Source of the DNA: Paracoccus spongiarum
GTDB taxonomy: Bacteria > Pseudomonadota > Alphaproteobacteria > Rhodobacterales > Rhodobacteraceae
DNA: 64,000 bases
Assembly: GCF_030732095.1 (NCBI RefSeq)
Contig: NZ_JAVAMQ010000003.1
Location: forward strand, 124,001-188,000
Reading direction: 5' to 3'
The notes beneath the pieces are model-generated. The model saw only the letters and a list, made by a program, of their open reading frames with translations. It did no database searches and had not been told where the DNA came from. The first letter of the stretch is position 1, and every line of letters begins with the position of its first letter. Positions 60,322-64,000 of the stretch are shown piece by piece. A program made the translations under genes and the position numbers.

Positions 60322-60642
60322 ATGCCGCTGCCTGATCTGAACGACCTCAAAGCCTTTGCCCGCGTCGATGGCGATCATGAAGACTGGACCCTGAACACGC
60401 TGCTGCAATCGGCAGTCGAATTCGTCCAGACCGCGACGGGGCAGGATTTCACCGTCACCACACCCGACCGCGCCCGCGTCGCTGTCATGGCTCTGGCAGC
60501 GCACTGGTATGACAATCGCCTGCCTGTGGCCGAGGCCGTCAACGTGGTGCCGTTCCACGTTCGCAGCCTGATCCATCAACTGCGCGACTGGCAAGACCCT
60601 GCCGTCACCGAAGCCTTGGCTGAGGAAGACCCGGCACTGTGA
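60322..60642 (+). CDS. HK97 gp6-like head-tail connector
   Basis: This 106-residue protein matches phage head-tail connector (gp6/DUF3168-neighbour) proteins. It starts with MPLPDLNDLKAFARVDGDHED, then a helical LNTLLQSAVEFVQTATGQDF, and later RVAVMALAAHWYDNR and VPFHVRSLIHQLRDW, which is the typical order. The start at 60322 follows the promoter; in-frame alternatives are ATG 60310 and a TTG at 60262 that lies upstream of the promoter. It overlaps the HNH gene by GTGA. It is the first gene of the head operon. Confidence 0.82.
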   Translation: MPLPDLNDLKAFARVDGDHEDWTLNTLLQSAVEFVQTATGQDFTVTTPDRARVAVMALAAHWYDNRLPVAEAVNVVPFHVRSLIHQLRDWQDPAVTEALAEEDPAL

Positions 60643-60995
60643 CTCGCTTTTACGACACAAGCCGCTGGCAGAAGTGCAGGCGCACGAAGCTGTCGCGCGA
60701 TCCTGTCTGCGAGGGCTGCGAGGAACGGCTGGCCGCGCATGTGGATCATATCGTCCCGGTGAAGAATGGCGGCGCTGTCTGGAAGCCGGGCAATTGGCAA
60801 TCGCTGTGCCAAGGGTGCCACAACGACAAGACCCATGCCGAGCGTCAGGGCAAGCCGTGGGTGGCGCCCAAGCATCGGGGCTGCGACGAGCATGGCAACC
60901 CGCGCGATCCGGGGCATCTGTGGAACGGGCCGAGGGGCGTTCAATCACGGGAAACCGGGGCGTCACACCCGCGTCCCCCCTCAAAACTGAATTAG
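60639..60995 (+). CDS. HNH endonuclease
   Basis: The 118-residue protein is an HNH nuclease of the kind next to phage terminases, where it takes part in DNA packaging. Zinc ligands are C24-x2-C27 and C57-x2-C60; the active site is DHIVPVKNGG (D36, H37) with N52 and H61 in NWQSLCQGCHNDKTHAE. It starts with GTG overlapping the connector stop. The C-terminus is basic and flexible. It directly precedes the large terminase. Confidence 0.92.
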   Translation: MTRFYDTSRWQKCRRTKLSRDPVCEGCEERLAAHVDHIVPVKNGGAVWKPGNWQSLCQGCHNDKTHAERQGKPWVAPKHRGCDEHGNPRDPGHLWNGPRGVQSRETGASHPRPPSKLN

Positions 60996-61008
60996 TTGAG
61001 TAAATCGC

Positions 61009-62616
61009 ATGGGATTGCGCGGGCCGGGGGCAAAGAAACGGAAGGGCGTTGAACCCGCCAAGGCGCGTCGCTTGCCATGGCTCAAGCGCGGGCTGTCGCG
61101 CGTCGAGCGTGTCATTGCCTTCATGGAATTCCTGCCGATCACCAAGGGCATCCTGGCCGGGCAGAAAATGACGCTGCTGCCCAATCAGCGGCAATTCATT
61201 GAACGCATTTACGGTAATGTCGACGCGGACGGCAGGCGGATCATCAGGACGGCGATCAAGAGCGAACCGCGCGGCAACGGCAAAACCGGCCTGATTGCCG
61301 GGTTGTGCCTCTGCCATCTGATCGGGCCGGAAGCGGAACAGCGGGGCGAGATTTACAGCGCGGCGGTCGACAAGAAACAGGCGTCGCTGCTGTTCAACGA
61401 AATGTCCGCCATCATCGAGGCGGTTCCCGAATTCGACGAGCGTTGCAACGTTCAGCGGTTTCACAAGATTATCGAGGTTCTGGACGGCGACGGCAAAGGC
61501 TCAATCTACGAGGCGCTGTCTGCCGACGTGCGGCGCGGTCACGGGCTGGCCCCTTCGCTGTGGGTTTATGACGAATATGCCCAGGTCCGCACGGATGAGT
61601 TGTTCGACAACCTGCAAACCGCACAGGGCAAGCGCAAGGAAAGCCTTGGCATCGTCATTTCGACGCAGGCGGCGACGGATCAGCATCCGCTGTCCATCCT
61701 GATCGACGACGCGGCGAAGGGCGAAGACCCGACCGTCTATCTGCAAATGTCTGCGGCACCGGAAGACGCGGACCCGTTCGACGAAACCGTCTGGCAGGCG
61801 GTCAATCCGGCATGGGGTATCTTTCTGGACCAGAAGGAATTCCGAAGCCAAGCGGAGCGGGCCAAGCGGGCGCCGTCATTCCTGCCGCGCTTCCTGAACT
61901 TGCGGTTGAATATGCGCGTCGAAAGTGAAGCCCGGTTCCTGGCTGCGACGGATTGGCGGGCGTGCGGCGCGGAAATCGACGTCGAGGCGTTGCAGGGGCG
62001 GCGCTGCTATCTCGGACTTGACCTGTCGTCGACAGTCGACCTGACCGCGCTGGCGGCTTTCTTCCCCGATACCGGCGATCTGCTGGCATGGTTCTGGAAG
62101 CCCAAGGACGGGCTGGACGAGGCCGAGCGGCTGGACCATGTGCCTTACAAGACATGGGTGCGGCAGGGCTTCATCGAGGCGACGCCGGGCAGGGCCATCG
62201 ACAAGGGTTTTGTCGTCTGCCGTCTGGCCGAGATTGCGGCGCTGTATGACGTGCAGGGCGTTGCGTTCGACCGCTGGGGCATGAGGGAAGTCGAGCGGAT
62301 CATGGCCGACGAGGGCGTCAAGCTGCCCATGGAAGCATGGGGGCAAGGCTATCAGGATATGGCGCCCGCGCTGGATGCGGTCGAAAAGCTGGTCCTGCAA
62401 GGCGAACTCAGGCACCCGAACAATCCGGTCCTGACCATGTGCGTCGCCAATGCCATCGCCACGCTGTCACCGGCAGGCGGTCGCAAGCTGGACAAGGCCA
62501 AAGCGACAGGCCGGATCGACGGGCTGCAAGCGGCGGCAATGGCAATCGGTCTGGCCGCAAGGACGCCCGCACCGAAGAAATCCGTCTATGCGCAACGTGG
62601 CGTTTTCGTTGCTTAA
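61009..62616 (+). CDS. Phage terminase large subunit
   Basis: The 535-residue motor protein packages DNA into heads. It has the ATPase Walker A SEPRGNGKTG (85-94), Walker B VYDEYA with D188 E189, and a C-terminal RNase H-like nuclease with GLDLSSTVDLTALAAFF and GVAFDRWG. N-terminal segment MGLRGPGAKKRK is unusual for TerL and resembles the start of small terminases. No separate small terminase gene is between the HNH gene (ends 60995) and this one. It is followed by a promoter for the capsid gene. Confidence 0.93.
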   Translation: MGLRGPGAKKRKGVEPAKARRLPWLKRGLSRVERVIAFMEFLPITKGILAGQKMTLLPNQRQFIERIYGNVDADGRRIIRTAIKSEPRGNGKTGLIAGLCLCHLIGPEAEQRGEIYSAAVDKKQASLLFNEMSAIIEAVPEFDERCNVQRFHKIIEVLDGDGKGSIYEALSADVRRGHGLAPSLWVYDEYAQVRTDELFDNLQTAQGKRKESLGIVISTQAATDQHPLSILIDDAAKGEDPTVYLQMSAAPEDADPFDETVWQAVNPAWGIFLDQKEFRSQAERAKRAPSFLPRFLNLRLNMRVESEARFLAATDWRACGAEIDVEALQGRRCYLGLDLSSTVDLTALAAFFPDTGDLLAWFWKPKDGLDEAERLDHVPYKTWVRQGFIEATPGRAIDKGFVVCRLAEIAALYDVQGVAFDRWGMREVERIMADEGVKLPMEAWGQGYQDMAPALDAVEKLVLQGELRHPNNPVLTMCVANAIATLSPAGGRKLDKAKATGRIDGLQAAAMAIGLAARTPAPKKSVYAQRGVFVA

Positions 62617-62622
62617 TAACCC

Positions 62623-62686
62623 TTGTTAGGTCAGTATTATTGACTTATTATGGACCCGTTCGAACAGGCCCGTCGTGATGACGCGC
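62623..62686 (+). promoter_or_regulatory. Sigma70-like promoter and shared palindrome before capsid
   Basis: TTGTTA (62623-62628) and TATTAT (62646-62651) have a 17-base spacer and face the capsid gene. GCCCGTCGTGATGACGCGC (62668-62686) follows, identical in 18 of 19 positions to the site after the head-module promoter at 60285-60303; it contains the near-palindrome CGTCGTGATGACG (62671-62683). Capsid therefore probably has its own regulated transcript. Confidence 0.65.
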
Positions 62687-62708
62687 TAGTCCCTGAGAAG
62701 GATACAGA

Positions 62709-63959
62709 ATGAAGCTTCATGACTTGCAAGAACAGCGCAGTCAGGCGGTCGCGGAGATGCGCCGCTTGGCTGACGCCGTTGAAACCCGTGGCGACGACTA
62801 TACCGCCGAAGAGGAAAAGCGTCACGCCGACCTCAAGAAAGACATCACCAATCTCGACGCGAAAATTCAGCGCGCCAAGGACATCGCCGACATCGAACGC
62901 AGTGCACCTGCCGTCGTGTCGGGCCGTGGTGATGGCGCCTATGAAGACCGCGCCCGCGATTTCAGTGTCACGACCGCGATCCGCGCCGCCATGGGCGAAC
63001 GTGTGGACGATGGCCGGGAACGCGAACTCTCGACCGAACTGAAACGCCGTTCGGCGCGTGCCTTCACCGGCATTGCCGTCCCGGACGAAGTGTTCATGGA
63101 AAAGCGCACGCTGATGACCTCTGGCGCGGCGGCTGACCTTGTGCCGAACGTCCATCGCGGCGACCTGTTCATCGACATGCGCCGCAGCGCCATCATGACC
63201 GCGCGACTGGGCGCGACCGTGCTGGACGGACTGACCGGCACCATCGACATTCCCAAGCAAACCGCATCCTCGGCGGCTCAATGGGTGGCGGAAGACAGCG
63301 CGCTGACGGAAACCGACGCGAACTTCACCGACGTGAACCTTGCACCGAAGACCGTCGGCAGCCTGACCAGTTATTCCCGGCGCACGCTGATCAACGCCGT
63401 CCCTGCCGTCGAACAGCTTGTCCGTCGCGATCTGGCGGCTGTTGTGGCCCGTGCCATCGACTATCAGGCAATCTTCGGTGATGGCAGCGCAGGCACGCCG
63501 ACGGGCGTCGTCAATGCCTCTGGCGTCGCGACCTCGACACTGGCGACCCCTAGCTGGGCCGAAGTGCTGGCAATGATTGCGGCGATCCAAAGCGAAGACG
63601 CCGACATCGGTTCGCTGAACTGGGCCATGAACCCGGCGGCGGTCGCCAAGCTGCGCGCCACGAACAAGGTCGCGGCGGAACCTGAACACGGCTTCCTGAT
63701 GACCGAACCCGGCAGTCTGGCGGGCTATGGCGTCGGAACCTCGACCGCCATTCCCACGACCGCAACGCCAGACACGACCGTCATCTTCGGGGCATGGCCG
63801 CAACTGCTCATCGGTCGCTGGTCTGGCACCGACATTCTGGTCAACCCGTATGGCTCAGGCTATGCGGCGGGCCGTGTGCAGGTTCGCGCGATGCAGGATG
63901 TCGATGTCGCTGTCCGCCATGGCGAAAGCTTCGCCGTCGCGGCTGATCTGGCGGTCTGA
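62709..63959 (+). CDS. HK97-type major capsid protein
   Basis: The 416-residue protein forms the head shell. An N-terminal coiled-coil delta domain (MKLHDLQEQRSQAVAEMRRL, TAEEEKRHADLKKDITNLD) acts as scaffold and is removed by the prohead protease. The HK97 fold follows with IDIPKQTASSAAQWVAEDSA, VGSLTSYSRRTLINAVP and RDLAAVVARAIDYQAIFGDGSAGTPTGV. AAGGA precedes the ATG. It lies one base before the protease gene; capsid before protease is the reverse of the common phage order. Confidence 0.95.
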   Translation: MKLHDLQEQRSQAVAEMRRLADAVETRGDDYTAEEEKRHADLKKDITNLDAKIQRAKDIADIERSAPAVVSGRGDGAYEDRARDFSVTTAIRAAMGERVDDGRERELSTELKRRSARAFTGIAVPDEVFMEKRTLMTSGAAADLVPNVHRGDLFIDMRRSAIMTARLGATVLDGLTGTIDIPKQTASSAAQWVAEDSALTETDANFTDVNLAPKTVGSLTSYSRRTLINAVPAVEQLVRRDLAAVVARAIDYQAIFGDGSAGTPTGVVNASGVATSTLATPSWAEVLAMIAAIQSEDADIGSLNWAMNPAAVAKLRATNKVAAEPEHGFLMTEPGSLAGYGVGTSTAIPTTATPDTTVIFGAWPQLLIGRWSGTDILVNPYGSGYAAGRVQVRAMQDVDVAVRHGESFAVAADLAV

Positions 63960-63960
63960 C

Positions 63961-64000
63961 ATGGAGCGGCGGACGGCGATTGAACTCCGGGCCGCAGGGC
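63961..64000 (+). CDS. HK97 family prohead protease, N-terminal fragment
   Basis: The frame begins ATG at 63961, one base after the capsid stop, and reads MERRTAIELRAAG before the window ends. This matches the usual start of HK97 prohead proteases (MERR...EVRAAG). Only 13 residues are visible, so the call is mostly from that pattern and position. Confidence 0.6.
   Translation, partial: MERRTAIELRAAG

Overview
The window is high-GC DNA whose gene content points to an alphaproteobacterium of the Rhodobacteraceae, most likely Paracoccus or a close relative. Evidence is the phaC-phaP-phaR set with phaZ, a C4-pathway ALA synthase, a suf operon starting with an extra cysteine desulfurase, an NDUFS4-like complex I subunit, and PhaR-type operators of the TGC-rich kind known from Paracoccus. 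This is inference from gene families; no 16S rRNA is present.

Layout. (1) 1 to about 9,960 is a mobile defence island. It holds a truncated gene at the left edge, a translationally coupled cassette (small protein, DUF2924 protein, serine recombinase, small HTH-like protein), a type III-like restriction-modification pair (Mod, Res), and two small convergent genes. (2) 10,020 to 15,919 holds tRNA-Ser(GGA) and the polyhydroxybutyrate genes phaR, phaP and phaC on the minus strand, with phaZ divergent. (3) 15,950 to 36,144 is core housekeeping: gatB, a lytic transglycosylase lipoprotein, an M20 peptidase, hemA, a RodZ-like protein, trpS, a catalytically dead rhomboid, murJ, glnD, an LppC-type lipoprotein, rsmI, yraN, gshB, a ComM-like ATPase and coaBC. 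(4) 36,141 to 43,439 is an Fe-S assembly operon (cysteine desulfurase, sufB, ybjQ-like, sufC, sufD, two membrane proteins, sufS). (5) 43,541 to 48,715 holds a D-amino-acid-dehydrogenase-like oxidase, uvrB, a 2OG-Fe(II) oxygenase, an I78-type inhibitor and an NDUFS4-like subunit. (6) 49,242 to 55,998 is a probable ribitol/pentitol operon (kinase, SDR, ABC importer) with a divergent LacI regulator.

(7) From 56,321 to the right edge there is an element inserted in tRNA-Ala(GGC). It carries integrase, a gene of unknown function, an AlpA-like regulator, two tiny genes, a primase-polymerase, a head-tail connector, an HNH nuclease, the large terminase, an HK97 capsid and the start of a prohead protease. 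The compact order int-alpA-primase-head genes is that of a capsid-forming phage satellite (cf-PICI-like) rather than a full prophage. Two sigma70-like promoters in its head module are each followed by an almost identical 19-nt palindromic site, a strong candidate for a shared operator. The tail region lies outside the window, so satellite versus remnant prophage cannot be settled here.
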